A stretch of 41,071 nt of DNA from Oceanobacter sp. 1_MG-2023 (GTDB taxonomy: Bacteria; Pseudomonadota; Gammaproteobacteria; Pseudomonadales; Oceanobacteraceae): positions 1 to 41,071 of the forward strand of contig NZ_JAUYWA010000028.1 of assembly GCF_030689025.1 (NCBI RefSeq), in the 5' to 3' direction. Both the position numbers and the translations under genes were made by a program. Positions 15,900 through 24,577 of the stretch are shown piece after piece. The notes under the pieces were generated by a model that worked only from the letters and a program-made list of their open reading frames with translations, made no database searches and was not told the DNA's origin. Every line of letters begins with the position of its first letter. Position 1 is the first letter of the stretch.

Positions 15900-17189
15900 A
15901 TGAACGCAAGCAATCCCCTGAACAGAGCCGGACTGGCCGAGACATTACGCCGTATCGAGGCCGGCGAATGCACCGCTGTCGATGTGATCAATGCCTGCTT
16001 CGACCGTATTGACGCCCGGGAAGACAAGGTCGGGGCCTGGGAATGCCACTTGTCCCGTGCCGACTATTTGCAGCAATACCATGACCAGCAAGCGTTTTAT
16101 GAGCAGAGCCTGTTAAAAGGTCTGCCGGTCGGTATCAAGGATATTATTGATACCGCCGATATGCCCACTGAAATGGGTTCTGCGATTCACGCCGGACGCC
16201 AACCGATCGAAGATGCCAGCTGTGTGGCACTGGTGAAAGCTGCCGGAGGCATGGTGCTGGGCAAAACCGTCACCACCGAATTTGCTTATTTCCGCCCTGG
16301 TAAAACCTGTAACCCCCACGCTCTGGATCGTACCCCGGGTGGCTCTTCCAGTGGTTCTGCTGCTGCCGTGGCTGACGAGATGGTGCCGATGGCGCTGGGT
16401 TCCCAAACCGCCGCTTCCGTGATTCGTCCGGCGGCCTATTGTGGCGCGGTGGGTTATGTCGGCAGTCGGGGAGAATTCTCGCTGCGGGGTGGTCAGCCTC
16501 TGGCGCAGTCGCTGGATTCACTGGGTCTGTTTGCCCGTCATGTCGAAGATATTCAACTGCTGCGGGCCGTCTTGTTACGACTGCCAGCAGCGGAATTACC
16601 CGCCGCCGTCAAACCGCGCCGGATAGTGATGTGTGCCGGCGACAATGTGGGTGACACCGACGCCGATATGAACACCGCCTTGCAGCAGGTGGCCGAGCGC
16701 TTGCAAGCGGCCGGGGTTGAAGTGACCTGGCTGGAAGCAGGAACCCTGCTGCAACAAATGGTGATGCATCACAGCCGGATCATGGCCTGGGAAGTGTGTC
16801 GTAACCTGGTGATGGAGTCACAACAAGCCGAGTTGCTCAGTCAGCCATTGCAGGCACTGATCAAGGATGGTCTGGCGATGCCGCGTGAAGATTATCTGGC
16901 TTCGCTGGATGCGGTTGAGACCAGCCGTCACTGGCTGTGGTCAACCTGTGCGGAAGCCGATGCCATTCTGGCCCCGGCCGCGCCTGGCGTTGCGCCGTTG
17001 GGTCTTGATAAGACCGGTGCGCCACATATGAGTCGCCCTTGGCAGGCCATGGGATTCCCCGTGATTTCGATACCGGGTGAAACCGATGGCGATCACTTGC
17101 CTCTGGGCCTGCAACTGGTCGGTCGTGCCCGCCAGGATGATGCCTTGCTGCAGGTCGCCGTCTGGGTTGAGCAGAACATCATGAGCTGA
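15900..17189 (+). CDS. Amidase-signature hydrolase
   Basis: This 429-residue cytoplasmic protein of the amidase-signature family cleaves amide C-N bonds with a Ser-cisSer-Lys triad. The visible pieces are Lys80 in LPVGIKDIIDTAD, the Ser-rich loop GGSSSGSAAAVADE (cis-Ser at about 150-151) and nucleophile Ser173 in GSQTAASVIRPAAYCG. The length is slightly short for the family. The substrate cannot be read off; the protein resembles GatA, AtzF-type and aryl-amide hydrolases about equally. It lies between the dimethylamine and methylamine gene blocks and is followed by a LysR regulator gene, so release of ammonia or a methylated amine from an amide or urea is possible (inference). Confidence 0.8.
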   Translation: MNASNPLNRAGLAETLRRIEAGECTAVDVINACFDRIDAREDKVGAWECHLSRADYLQQYHDQQAFYEQSLLKGLPVGIKDIIDTADMPTEMGSAIHAGRQPIEDASCVALVKAAGGMVLGKTVTTEFAYFRPGKTCNPHALDRTPGGSSSGSAAAVADEMVPMALGSQTAASVIRPAAYCGAVGYVGSRGEFSLRGGQPLAQSLDSLGLFARHVEDIQLLRAVLLRLPAAELPAAVKPRRIVMCAGDNVGDTDADMNTALQQVAERLQAAGVEVTWLEAGTLLQQMVMHHSRIMAWEVCRNLVMESQQAELLSQPLQALIKDGLAMPREDYLASLDAVETSRHWLWSTCAEADAILAPAAPGVAPLGLDKTGAPHMSRPWQAMGFPVISIPGETDGDHLPLGLQLVGRARQDDALLQVAVWVEQNIMS

Positions 17190-17204
17190 TTGTGCCTGTC
17201 TGCT

Positions 17205-17236
17205 TGGCGATGGATGGGTCTGGCGATGGATGGGTC
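17205..17236 (+). repeat. 16-nt tandem duplication
   Basis: TGGCGATGGATGGGTC occurs twice in direct succession, followed by the partial copy TGGTGATGG. It lies in the gap between the amidase and the LysR gene and has no obvious role. Confidence 0.8.
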
Positions 17237-17326
17237 TGGTGATGGTTTGCCAGTGCCCATCGATTGGCGGATAGCAGCACGATAGCGGCGGCGGTTATGA
17301 TGGTGCCATACCGTCGGAGGACTGCC

Positions 17327-18229
17327 ATGACCGCAAAACAGCTACGTGCTTTTCTCGCCGTTGCCCGCACCCTCAGCTTTGCCGAAGCCAGCACCCTGGT
17401 GCATCTGTCGCAACCGGCATTGAGTCTGGCGATCAAGAGCCTCGAAGAGTCGTTGGGTGGGCGTTTGCTTAGCCGTACTACCCGTTCTGTCGCATTAACA
17501 CCGGAAGGTCAGGCGTTACTGCCGATTGCCCAGCGGTTGATGGCCGATTGGGATAACGCCGAAGAACAGTTACAAAAACGTTTTGCCCTGCAACTGGGAC
17601 AGGTTGCGGTCGCGGCAATGCCGTCTTTTGCCGCCAGCCTGCTGCCGAATGCACTCAAAGTGTATCGTCAGCGCTTTGCCGATATCCGTGTCGAAGTACA
17701 TGACGTGGTGGCGGAGCAGGTCGTCAGCATGGTGCGCTCCGGCCGTATAGAAGTCGGGGTGTCGTTAAGCCCGGAAGGTGCGCCCGATCTGGTTTTTTTA
17801 CCTCTGTTTGATGACGAACTGGTGGCGGTCTTGCCACCGGATTCAACCATTCTGAGATCCCTGCCGGTAGCTGGACGGCTGTCCTGGGCGCGTTTGCTGC
17901 TGGAAGACTTTATTGCCCTGCAACGGCCGTCGATTGTGCGCCTGATGTTGGAAAGTCGCCTGGCAGCACAGGGCATGGCATTAAATGTTGCTTACGATGC
18001 CCATCAGCTGGCCACGGTTGGCCGCATGGTGGCCTGTGGTCTGGGAGTCAGCGCCGTGCCTTCCTTGTGTCGGCAACAAATGGAGGAAATGGGGGCGGTG
18101 TGTGTGCCGCTGCAAGATCCAACCATTGGCCGGGAAGTGGGCATTCTGGTGAAAAAAGGCCACGAACTGTCGGTGGCAGCCCAGGCGCTGGTGAACGTGT
18201 TGGTCGAGGTGCTGGGACAGGGTGACTGA
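17327..18229 (+). CDS. LysR-type transcriptional regulator
   Basis: This 300-residue regulator starts at the ATG at 17327, preceded by CGGAGG with 6-nt spacing; an in-frame start at 17264 lacks support. The winged helix-turn-helix fills about 1-62 (LRAFLAVARTLSFAEASTLV, then SQPALSLAIKSLEESLGGRLL). An effector-binding domain spans about 90-295 (GQVAVAAMPSFAASLLP). It is co-directional with the amidase and 137 nt after it, so the amidase is the natural target. The inducer is unknown. A GGTGACT-ga-AGTCACC dyad spans its stop codon (18221-18236). Confidence 0.9.
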   Translation: MTAKQLRAFLAVARTLSFAEASTLVHLSQPALSLAIKSLEESLGGRLLSRTTRSVALTPEGQALLPIAQRLMADWDNAEEQLQKRFALQLGQVAVAAMPSFAASLLPNALKVYRQRFADIRVEVHDVVAEQVVSMVRSGRIEVGVSLSPEGAPDLVFLPLFDDELVAVLPPDSTILRSLPVAGRLSWARLLLEDFIALQRPSIVRLMLESRLAAQGMALNVAYDAHQLATVGRMVACGLGVSAVPSLCRQQMEEMGAVCVPLQDPTIGREVGILVKKGHELSVAAQALVNVLVEVLGQGD

Positions 18230-18403
18230 AGTCACCACTCGGACGGCATCAGGAGACCAGGCGCAGCCTGCCTTATTCCAAGTTCCTGGCAAACTGTAAA
18301 ATATTGTCATGAATTATTACTGCAAGTGTCAGCAATCTGTCTTGTTCCCTGCTGATACTGCCTCTCCGAAAATTATTATCAGAATGATCAGAGAGGTAGC
18401 AAG

Positions 18404-20356
18404 ATGCGTTATCAGAGTATGACCCGTTCCGTTTTATCGGTGGCCATCGCGGCAGTCACTGCCAGTGGTCTCGTTGCTTGTGGGTCAGACGATGACAACT
18501 CGTCACCATCGGAAAGTGCATACCAGCCCTATAAAATAGGCCTGTTGCCTGATACTCAAGGTGGTAGCGATAGCGAAGGCCAGTCTCACGTGGCCATGCA
18601 CCCGATGCGCGAAGTCTTGTCGCACCAGGCCGATGCCGGTGTGGATATGGTGATTGCACTGGGTGACCTGACCGACAAGGGCACCACCGTTGAATGGGCA
18701 GAATGGACATCCGTGGCGGAGTCTTATAAAGATCAGGGCATCGAATTCCTGCCAGTGATGGGCAACCACGAAACCAGCTACGCCTATACCGTAGAGTGGA
18801 TCAAAACCATGCGGGATTACATCCCGGAAGACGCCGTCCATATGCCAGGCTTTGAATGGATCAACTACTACGTGATCCGTGAAAACGTACTGATCGTGGG
18901 CCTGGCGTACTACAACCTGCCAATTGCCTTCTCGTGGATTCAGGACGTGATCGAATCCAACGAAGATCAGATCGATCACATTGTTGTTGCCAGCCACGAC
19001 GGTCTGGTCGGCGCTAAATATGGCCAGACCCGTGAACAAATCGTGGAAGGCACCAAAGACGACGACTGGGTTTACAGCGTTCAGGAAGACATCCGGGACT
19101 ACTTCTCCCAGCATGATGTGATTTATGTTCAGGGACACGAACATCAGTACCAGCGCTCCCTGATTACCGCCCAAACCGCCTTGACCACCACCTCATCCGG
19201 CTCCACCCCGGAAGGTGGAAACTACCGCATGAATGCCTACACCCAGATCATGGCCGGTAATGCTTCGTACAAGGGTTACGAATACCGCTATGGCGAACGT
19301 GAGCTGATCCAGATGGTGATCTCGCAGAAGAACAACACACTGAGCAACGGTGCCACCGGCTTTGACGTTAACTCCAGCTGGCTGGCATTCGACAATGACC
19401 GGGTGGACTACCAGTCCTACTATTCCGAGCATACCGCCAGCAGCAACGACGCCGACCAGGCTTTCAGTGCCGACTGGAAAATGCTGGATGGTTTCAGTCG
19501 TACTACCAACCGCTGTGACAACGTGATTTACCCGACGTCTGTGCCAGAAGATACCCGTCCGGTCCTGGTGTTCCAGACCGACTACCTGAGCGATATCTGT
19601 ATTGCGGATGACGGCACCGTGGCGCAACTGATTGGTGGTTCCAACGACACCTTTAACCGCACCGACACCCGTACCCGCGATATGGAATACACCCCGGGCT
19701 TCAGTCGCGCCGAAACCCTGATGGATCTGACTCGTCTGGCCTACCAGTGGATGTATGTGTACCACGAAAGCTGGACACCCAACCTTAACAGCGCCGCCCG
19801 GGCGATTCCGGATGAAGAAGAAAACCTGCTGCTGATCCCTGGCACCACCATTGACCTGAAAGAACACGTCACGCTCAGCTGGACAGGGAAAACCTCTGAC
19901 ACCCGCTCCGATATCCTGATTGTCAGCGGCACTCAGAACCAGACCGGCATATACCAAAGTGCCTACGGTGCTGAGAAAGACATCGAAGCCGATGCGGGTC
20001 TGGATCTGTCATCACCGTCTGGTGCCGCAAAAAGTGCTGTGGTCTTGCCGGCTACCGCAACCCAGAGCTGGGACATGGGCACTGCAGTGGCGGATAGCTA
20101 TGGCGTAGCAATGACCGCGACGGACTCGCTGTCGGGCGACGACGTTGTGCTGGCGAGCAAAACCGATACCGGCTGGGAAGCATTGACATCGGCTGACTGT
20201 ATTTACCAGGGATTGTGGCTGGAAAGCTACGCCGTCACGGCACCCGCCCGTGATGCTGCCTGCTCTGGAGAGCCTTTGGTCGGTTACGATGCCGATGGTA
20301 ATCAGTGGTGGACGGTATTGAACAGCGATGCTGAACTGGCGTTGGTGTCTCGTTAA
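18404..20356 (+). CDS. Lipoprotein metallophosphoesterase (calcineurin-like)
   Basis: This 650-residue protein has a lipoprotein signal (SVAIAAVTASGLVAC, lipidated Cys26) and Gly at +2, which favours the outer membrane. A calcineurin-like phosphoesterase domain covers about 45-320. The metal motifs appear as GLLPDTQ, IALGDLTDKG, MGNHE and VQGHEHQYQ. The DTQ form of the first motif belongs to the subgroup that has Gln in place of His. The C-terminal half (about 330-650) is unassigned. Start: ATG with AGAGG upstream. It may release phosphate from an exported or environmental ester; the substrate is unknown and no phosphate genes are nearby. Its link to amine use is not evident. Confidence 0.82.
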   Translation: MRYQSMTRSVLSVAIAAVTASGLVACGSDDDNSSPSESAYQPYKIGLLPDTQGGSDSEGQSHVAMHPMREVLSHQADAGVDMVIALGDLTDKGTTVEWAEWTSVAESYKDQGIEFLPVMGNHETSYAYTVEWIKTMRDYIPEDAVHMPGFEWINYYVIRENVLIVGLAYYNLPIAFSWIQDVIESNEDQIDHIVVASHDGLVGAKYGQTREQIVEGTKDDDWVYSVQEDIRDYFSQHDVIYVQGHEHQYQRSLITAQTALTTTSSGSTPEGGNYRMNAYTQIMAGNASYKGYEYRYGERELIQMVISQKNNTLSNGATGFDVNSSWLAFDNDRVDYQSYYSEHTASSNDADQAFSADWKMLDGFSRTTNRCDNVIYPTSVPEDTRPVLVFQTDYLSDICIADDGTVAQLIGGSNDTFNRTDTRTRDMEYTPGFSRAETLMDLTRLAYQWMYVYHESWTPNLNSAARAIPDEEENLLLIPGTTIDLKEHVTLSWTGKTSDTRSDILIVSGTQNQTGIYQSAYGAEKDIEADAGLDLSSPSGAAKSAVVLPATATQSWDMGTAVADSYGVAMTATDSLSGDDVVLASKTDTGWEALTSADCIYQGLWLESYAVTAPARDAACSGEPLVGYDADGNQWWTVLNSDAELALVSR

Positions 20357-20370
20357 GTATTCTGGCTGTA

Positions 20371-20402
20371 CAGGATTACCCGCCACGGGTGCGGTAATCC
20401 TG
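20371..20402 (+). terminator. Strong hairpin after the metallophosphoesterase gene
   Basis: Perfect 10-bp arms (CAGGATTACC and GGTAATCCTG) enclose a 12-nt loop that can extend the stem. It starts 15 nt after the stop codon. No T tract follows, so it may work with Rho or only protect the 3' end. Confidence 0.55.
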
Positions 20403-20440
20403 GGCTGATCTGGAATATCTCTTCTGTTTTGCCATATCTT

Positions 20441-20456
20441 TCCGGGCGTGCCCGGA
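20441..20456 (-). terminator. Hairpin downstream of the XRE-cupin gene
   Basis: TCCGGGC-GT-GCCCGGA is a near-perfect 7-bp dyad. On the minus strand it comes about 75-90 nt after the regulator stop and is followed by AAGATAT, so it is only a weak terminator. It lies between the two convergent genes. Confidence 0.45.
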
Positions 20457-20460
20457 ATCC

Positions 20461-20529
20461 ACCGGCTCGGACTCGCAACCGTCTGGCTCCTGAATCAGGT
20501 TCAGGGTGACGCTTGAGAGGGGAGCCGGT
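20461..20529. ncRNA. Possible structured RNA element of 69 nt
   Basis: An 8-bp closing stem (ACCGGCTC at 20461-20468, GAGCCGGT at 20522-20529) encloses about 53 nt with an inner CCTGA/TCAGG hairpin (near 20490-20506). It is directly 3' of the XRE-cupin gene. No known riboswitch consensus is recognised. It could be a small RNA, a 3' UTR structure or chance pairing. Confidence 0.3.
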
Positions 20530-20531
20530 CT

Positions 20532-21122
20532 TTACTCTTCGACGTAGTTAATAATCGATAGCAGCTGCAGCGGTACTTCGATCAGTTTCTCGGGGCCGTG
20601 AGGCGTTTCCGCATCAAAGGTCAGGCTGTCGCCGGGGCCCATTTCATACAAGTGGTTGCCGTGGCGGTACACCAGCTGTCCTTTTAGCAGGTAAATAAAT
20701 TCTTCGCCGGGGTGGGAGAAGGTCGGGAACACCTCCGACAGATCATCCATGGTAATCAGGAAGGGTTCAAAGTTACGTTTGCCACCCCGCTGATAGGTTA
20801 ATAGCTGGTAGGTGTGGCCTTTGTCGGTGCCACGGCGAACAACTTCCAGACCTTCGCCAGACGGTGTGAAGTGTGCGCCGCCGTCCGGGCGGTCGTAATC
20901 GCTGAACAGTTTGGAGATAGGCAAGCCGATGGCGGTGCACAGGCGGCTGAGGGTTTCCAGGCTGGTGGAGACCTGGGCGTTCTCGATTTTGCTGACCATA
21001 CCCTGGCTGATGCCAGAAATTCGCGCCACATCGGTAATTTTCAGGCCTTCTTCCAATCTGGCCTTTTTGACTTTCATGGCAATGTACTGGTCCAGATTAA
21101 AACGTGTGTCGTTTTCTTCCAT
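20532..21122 (-). CDS. XRE-family regulator with C-terminal cupin domain
   Basis: This 196-residue regulator is taken from the ATG at 21122 (MEENDTRFNLDQ), which has GGTGGAG upstream; a GTG at 21185 would add 21 residues but has no ribosome site. An XRE helix-turn-helix spans about 15-70 (ITDVARISGISQGMVSKIEN). A cupin sensor domain spans about 120-190 (SHPGEEFIYLLKGQLVYRHG, then LTFDAETPHG). Regulators of this kind use the cupin to sense a small metabolite. It diverges from gmaS across 299 nt, so it probably controls the methylamine genes. Repeated TTGGGAAAATT-like elements in the gap are candidate operators. Confidence 0.88.
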   Translation of the reverse strand: MEENDTRFNLDQYIAMKVKKARLEEGLKITDVARISGISQGMVSKIENAQVSTSLETLSRLCTAIGLPISKLFSDYDRPDGGAHFTPSGEGLEVVRRGTDKGHTYQLLTYQRGGKRNFEPFLITMDDLSEVFPTFSHPGEEFIYLLKGQLVYRHGNHLYEMGPGDSLTFDAETPHGPEKLIEVPLQLLSIINYVEE

Positions 21123-21241
21123 GTCCTGATGCTCCACCGGTGCTGTAGATGAACCCTCTTGGTGCGTAAGAATGAATGGACGCACTCTAGCGGTGCTTTA
21201 TTTCAGTCTATTCAGCCCTGATCGACGAACCAGACGGGTTT

Positions 21242-21374
21242 CTCTGTGGGAAAATTTATTAACTAACTATAGGTAAATCGGGGCTTTCGGTTCAATATGA
21301 AAAAAATATTCCCCTTGGGAAATTATGTGGCATAGGGGTTGCATTCACTTTAGGAAAGTAATTTTCCCAAAGAG
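21242..21374. promoter_or_regulatory. Three TTGGGAAAATT-type elements around the gmaS promoter
   Basis: CTCTGTGGGAAAATT at 21242-21256 and its near-exact inverse AATTTTCCCAAAGAG at 21360-21374 flank the promoter. A third related copy forms the dyad TTCCC-CTT-GGGAA at 21309-21321. They sit at about -110, +7 to +20 and -45 to -33 relative to the start expected from the sigma54-like element. The latter two positions suit repression; the XRE-cupin regulator is the obvious candidate (inference). Confidence 0.5.
21328..21343 (+). promoter_or_regulatory. Sigma54-like -24/-12 promoter of gmaS
   Basis: TGGCATAGGGGTTGCA matches TGGCACG-N4-TTGCW in 10 of 12 informative bases with the required 12-nt GG-to-GC spacing. 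The predicted start near 21354 lies about 68 nt before the gmaS ATG. Sigma54 control would fit methylamine as a nitrogen source under NtrC. Confidence 0.65.
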
Positions 21375-21421
21375 AAACAAAGGTTCGGCGAGAAGCTGAC
21401 CTCGGAATCAGGAGCAAGTGT

Positions 21422-22771
21422 ATGTTGTCCGCGACCCCATCCGCCGCCGAAATCGAAGCTTTCATGTCGGAAAATGATATTCGATACGTTCTGGCCCAGT
21501 TTGTTGATATCCACGGTGTGGCCAAGACCAAGTCTGTGCCCGCCAATTGCTTGATGGACGTTGTTGAAAAAGGGGCTGGTTTTGCCGGCTTTGCTGTCTG
21601 GGGAATGGGCATGGAACCACATGGCCCGGATTTCCTGGCACGTGGTGACCTGGCCAGCCTGACCACCGTACCCTGGCAGCCAGGGTATGCCCGTATTGCC
21701 TGTGACGGTTACGTGAACAACGCGCCGTACTCCCACGACAGCCGCGTGGTACTGAAAAACCAGCTCAAGCGTCTGGATGACAAAGGCTGGACTCTGAACA
21801 CGGGTCTGGAGCCTGAGTTCTATCTGTTCAAACGTAACGCCGACGGTTCTCTCGGCCCAGTGGATGATACCGATACGCTGACCAAGCCGTGCTACGACTA
21901 CAAGGGCCTGTCGCGTTCACGTGAATTTCTGGAAACCCTGGTTGAGAGCCTGCAAGCGGTTGGCATGGACGTGTATCAGATCGACCATGAAGACGCCAAT
22001 GGCCAGTTCGAAATCAACTACACCTACAGCGACGCACTGACTTCGGCTGACCGTTTTACCTTCGTCCGTATGGCGGCCGGTGAAATTGCCAACGACCTCG
22101 GCATGGTCTGTTCCTTTATGCCAAAACCATCAGCAGACCGCACCGGTAACGGCATGCATTTCCATCTGTCGATTTGTGATGAAAGCGGCAAGAACCTGTT
22201 TGGTGATGACAGCGACAAGCACGGCATGGGTCTGTCGAAAATGGCTTACCACTTCACCGCTGGCCTGCTGCATCACGCCAAGGCGTTGTGTGCTATCGCC
22301 GCTCCTACCGTGAACTCTTACAAGCGTCTGGTTGTTGGTGGATCGGCTTCCGGTTCAACCTGGGCACCAGCGTATATCTGCTACGGCGACAACAACCGTT
22401 CCGCCATGGTTCGTGTGCCTTACGGCCGCCTGGAATTCCGCCTGCCAGATTCAGGTTGTAACCCGTACCTGGTACACGCGGCACTGATTGCTGCGGGTAT
22501 GGACGGAATCGAACGTGAGCTGGAAGCCGGTGATCCGAAAAACATCAATATGTATGCCCTGAGCGAAGCAGAACGCAAAGCTGAAGGCGTCGAAATCCTG
22601 CCGCAAACCCTGGGCGAAGCCATTGATGAACTGGAAAAAGACACGGTGCTGACGGATGCCATCGGCAAAGAAGTGATGGCTGAGTTTGTCCGCCTCAAAC
22701 GCGAAGAGTGGATCGACTACTGTCGCCACGTTTCCGACTGGGAAGTACAGCGCTACGGCGAATTCTTCTGA
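21422..22771 (+). CDS. gmaS: Gamma-glutamylmethylamide synthetase
   Basis: This 449-residue enzyme of the glutamine synthetase superfamily joins methylamine to the gamma-carboxyl of glutamate with ATP. It is the entry step of the indirect (N-methylglutamate) methylamine pathway. The family pattern is clear: YRGDE-equivalent N-terminal part ([22 protein letters not shown]), [46 protein letters not shown] and [20 protein letters not shown], then [16 protein letters not shown]. GmaS is distinguished from true GlnA by its position in front of mgsABC and by lack of the adenylylation-loop pattern of GlnA. The start has GGAGCAAG upstream. It is preceded by a sigma54-like promoter. Confidence 0.93.
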   Translation: MLSATPSAAEIEAFMSENDIRYVLAQFVDIHGVAKTKSVPANCLMDVVEKGAGFAGFAVWGMGMEPHGPDFLARGDLASLTTVPWQPGYARIACDGYVNNAPYSHDSRVVLKNQLKRLDDKGWTLNTGLEPEFYLFKRNADGSLGPVDDTDTLTKPCYDYKGLSRSREFLETLVESLQAVGMDVYQIDHEDANGQFEINYTYSDALTSADRFTFVRMAAGEIANDLGMVCSFMPKPSADRTGNGMHFHLSICDESGKNLFGDDSDKHGMGLSKMAYHFTAGLLHHAKALCAIAAPTVNSYKRLVVGGSASGSTWAPAYICYGDNNRSAMVRVPYGRLEFRLPDSGCNPYLVHAALIAAGMDGIERELEAGDPKNINMYALSEAERKAEGVEILPQTLGEAIDELEKDTVLTDAIGKEVMAEFVRLKREEWIDYCRHVSDWEVQRYGEFF

Positions 22772-22785
22772 GCCTGAACTAGCTC

Positions 22786-22895
22786 GGTGCGCCTGGGGCG
22801 CACCAGCCGTTATACCCCATTTTTTATGTGCCGCTGCTGTGTTTGGCAGCAGCGGAACGGCTTCGCTTGTGCTGCAACAGGCATAACGAAGCGAA
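22786..22895 (+). other. Three successive hairpins between gmaS and mgsA
   Basis: The hairpins are GGTGCGC-ctggg-GCGCACC (22786-22804), CCGCTGCT with AGCAGCGG (22831-22855, 9-nt loop) and TTCGCTT with AAGCGAA (22862-22895). T6 lies between the first two (22820-22825) but not directly after a stem. They could lower read-through or protect the gmaS end of a processed transcript, setting different levels for gmaS and mgsABC. Confidence 0.6.
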
Positions 22896-22935
22896 TCAAA
22901 CGAACAAACGACTGTGAATTAACGAGGATAGCGCG

Positions 22936-23832
22936 ATGTGTGGAATCGTAGGTCTGTATCTGAAAAATCCGGCGCTGGAGAGCCAGCTCGGTGCCCTGTT
23001 TGAACCCATGCTGATCGCGATGACCGATCGTGGTCCGGACAGTGCCGGCTTTGCTATTTACGGTGACGAAGTCGCCGATGGCATCAAGTTGACCCTGCGT
23101 CACGAAGATGTCAATTACGACTGGGAAGCGCTGGCTGAAGCCGCTCGTGCAGAACTGAATGCTGAAGTCAGCTGGTTCCAGAATGCTACGGTTGCTGTCT
23201 TCAAGATGCACACGGATGCCGCCACTGCGACTGCCTTTGTTGAGCAACACGCACCGGAAGTGCTGATCCTCAGCGCCGGTCACTCGATCGAAATTCTGAA
23301 AGAAGTGGGTCTGCCAGAAGTGATTACCGAAACCTTCAACCTGAAAGGCATGAAGGGTACACACATCATCGGGCACACCCGTATGGCAACTGAATCTGCC
23401 GTCACCATGGCTGGTTCGCACCCGTTCTCAACCGGTGAAGATTTGTGTCTGGTACACAACGGTTCGCTGTCTAACCACAACCGTCTGCGTCTGGAACTGG
23501 AGCGTGAAGGTATCCGCTTTGAAACTGAAAACGACTCGGAAGTGGCCGCTGGCTATCTGACGCGCCGCCTGCAACTGGGCGACACCCTCAATCAGGCGCT
23601 GGAAAACGCGATGAAGGATCTTGATGGTTTCTTCACCTTCACCATCGGAACACGTAACGGTTTTGCGGTTACCCGCGATCCGATCGCTTGCAAGCCTGCC
23701 GTCCTGGCCGAGACCGAAGACTACGTTGCCATGGCGTCTGAGTATCAGGCACTGACGACACTGCCTGGCATCGAGAACGCCAAGGTCTGGGAGCCGGAAG
23801 CGGCCAAAATTTATGTCTGGGAACGTGCCTGA
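22936..23832 (+). CDS. mgsA: N-methylglutamate synthase subunit A (class II amidotransferase-like)
   Basis: This 298-residue protein begins MCGIVGLYLK, so Cys2 becomes the N-terminal nucleophile of an Ntn/class II glutamine amidotransferase after Met removal. The loop GHTRMATESAVTMAGSHPF and VHNGSLSNHNRLR are family motifs. With MgsB and MgsC it makes N-methylglutamate synthase, which takes gamma-glutamylmethylamide and 2-oxoglutarate to N-methylglutamate and glutamate, as glutamate synthase does with glutamine. It corresponds to the amidotransferase domain of GltB. The ribosome site is GAGG. mgsB follows 38 nt later. Confidence 0.92.
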   Translation: MCGIVGLYLKNPALESQLGALFEPMLIAMTDRGPDSAGFAIYGDEVADGIKLTLRHEDVNYDWEALAEAARAELNAEVSWFQNATVAVFKMHTDAATATAFVEQHAPEVLILSAGHSIEILKEVGLPEVITETFNLKGMKGTHIIGHTRMATESAVTMAGSHPFSTGEDLCLVHNGSLSNHNRLRLELEREGIRFETENDSEVAAGYLTRRLQLGDTLNQALENAMKDLDGFFTFTIGTRNGFAVTRDPIACKPAVLAETEDYVAMASEYQALTTLPGIENAKVWEPEAAKIYVWERA

Positions 23833-23870
23833 GCACGCGAGCTGCCAACGGCAAATACGAGGAATCTCAT

Positions 23871-24554
23871 ATGAAAACATTTGATCTGGCCACCACCTCG
23901 CTGCGCGATATCAATCAGGCGCTGCATGAACAGGCGGTTGAATGCACCGAACGCGAATGGAAAATCACCGGCGCCAAGGGCGATCACAATCTGGTCTGTG
24001 GTCTCGACCAGGCGCTGAGTGTGGATATTGAAGGCCATGCTGGCTATTACTGTGCCGGCATGAACAAGAAAGCCCACGTCGTGGTACACGGCAATGTCGG
24101 GCAGGGCGTAGCAGAAAACATGATGTCCGGTTCCGTCCGGGTCAAGGGTGAAGCTTCCCAATCCGCTGGCGCAACCGCCCACGGTGGCATGCTGGTGATT
24201 GAAGGCAACGCCGGTGCCCGTTGTGGTATCTCCATGAAAGGTGTGGAAATCGTCGTCAAAGGCAGTGTGGGTCACATGAGCTGCTTTATGGGTCAGGCCG
24301 GTGCACTGGTTGTTTGTGGTGATGCCGGGGATGCCCTGGGTGATTCATTGTACGAAACCAAAATCTTTGTCAAAGGCAGCGTGGCGTCTCTGGGAGCCGA
24401 CTGCATTGAGAAAGAAATGCGTCAGGAACATCTCGATTACCTGACCGATTTGCTCAACCGTGCCGGGATCGATGAAGATCCGGCCAGCTTCAAGCGCTAC
24501 GGCTCAGCCCGTCAGTTGTATAACTTTAAAGTCGATAACGTCAGTGCCTACTGA
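23871..24554 (+). CDS. mgsB: N-methylglutamate synthase subunit B (GXGXG domain)
   Basis: This 227-residue protein corresponds to the C-terminal GXGXG beta-helix domain of glutamate synthase large subunit, here a separate gene. Glycine-spaced repeats run through about 60-180, for example GHAGYYCAGMNKKAHVVVHGN and VKGSVGHMSCFMGQAGALVVC. The domain is structural and links the amidotransferase and synthase modules. It lies between mgsA and mgsC in the same operon, 38 nt from one and 23 nt from the other, with AGGA before its ATG. Confidence 0.92.
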   Translation: MKTFDLATTSLRDINQALHEQAVECTEREWKITGAKGDHNLVCGLDQALSVDIEGHAGYYCAGMNKKAHVVVHGNVGQGVAENMMSGSVRVKGEASQSAGATAHGGMLVIEGNAGARCGISMKGVEIVVKGSVGHMSCFMGQAGALVVCGDAGDALGDSLYETKIFVKGSVASLGADCIEKEMRQEHLDYLTDLLNRAGIDEDPASFKRYGSARQLYNFKVDNVSAY

Positions 24555-24577
24555 TCACGCAGCCAGGAGAGAGTGAT

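Noticed and set aside
17205..17236. Start of a CRISPR or larger repeat array
   Set aside because: There are only two adjacent 16-nt copies without spacers, which is a simple duplication.
20461..20529. Glycine or THF riboswitch
   Set aside because: Neither consensus core is present, and the element lies 3' of genes on both sides, not in a leader.
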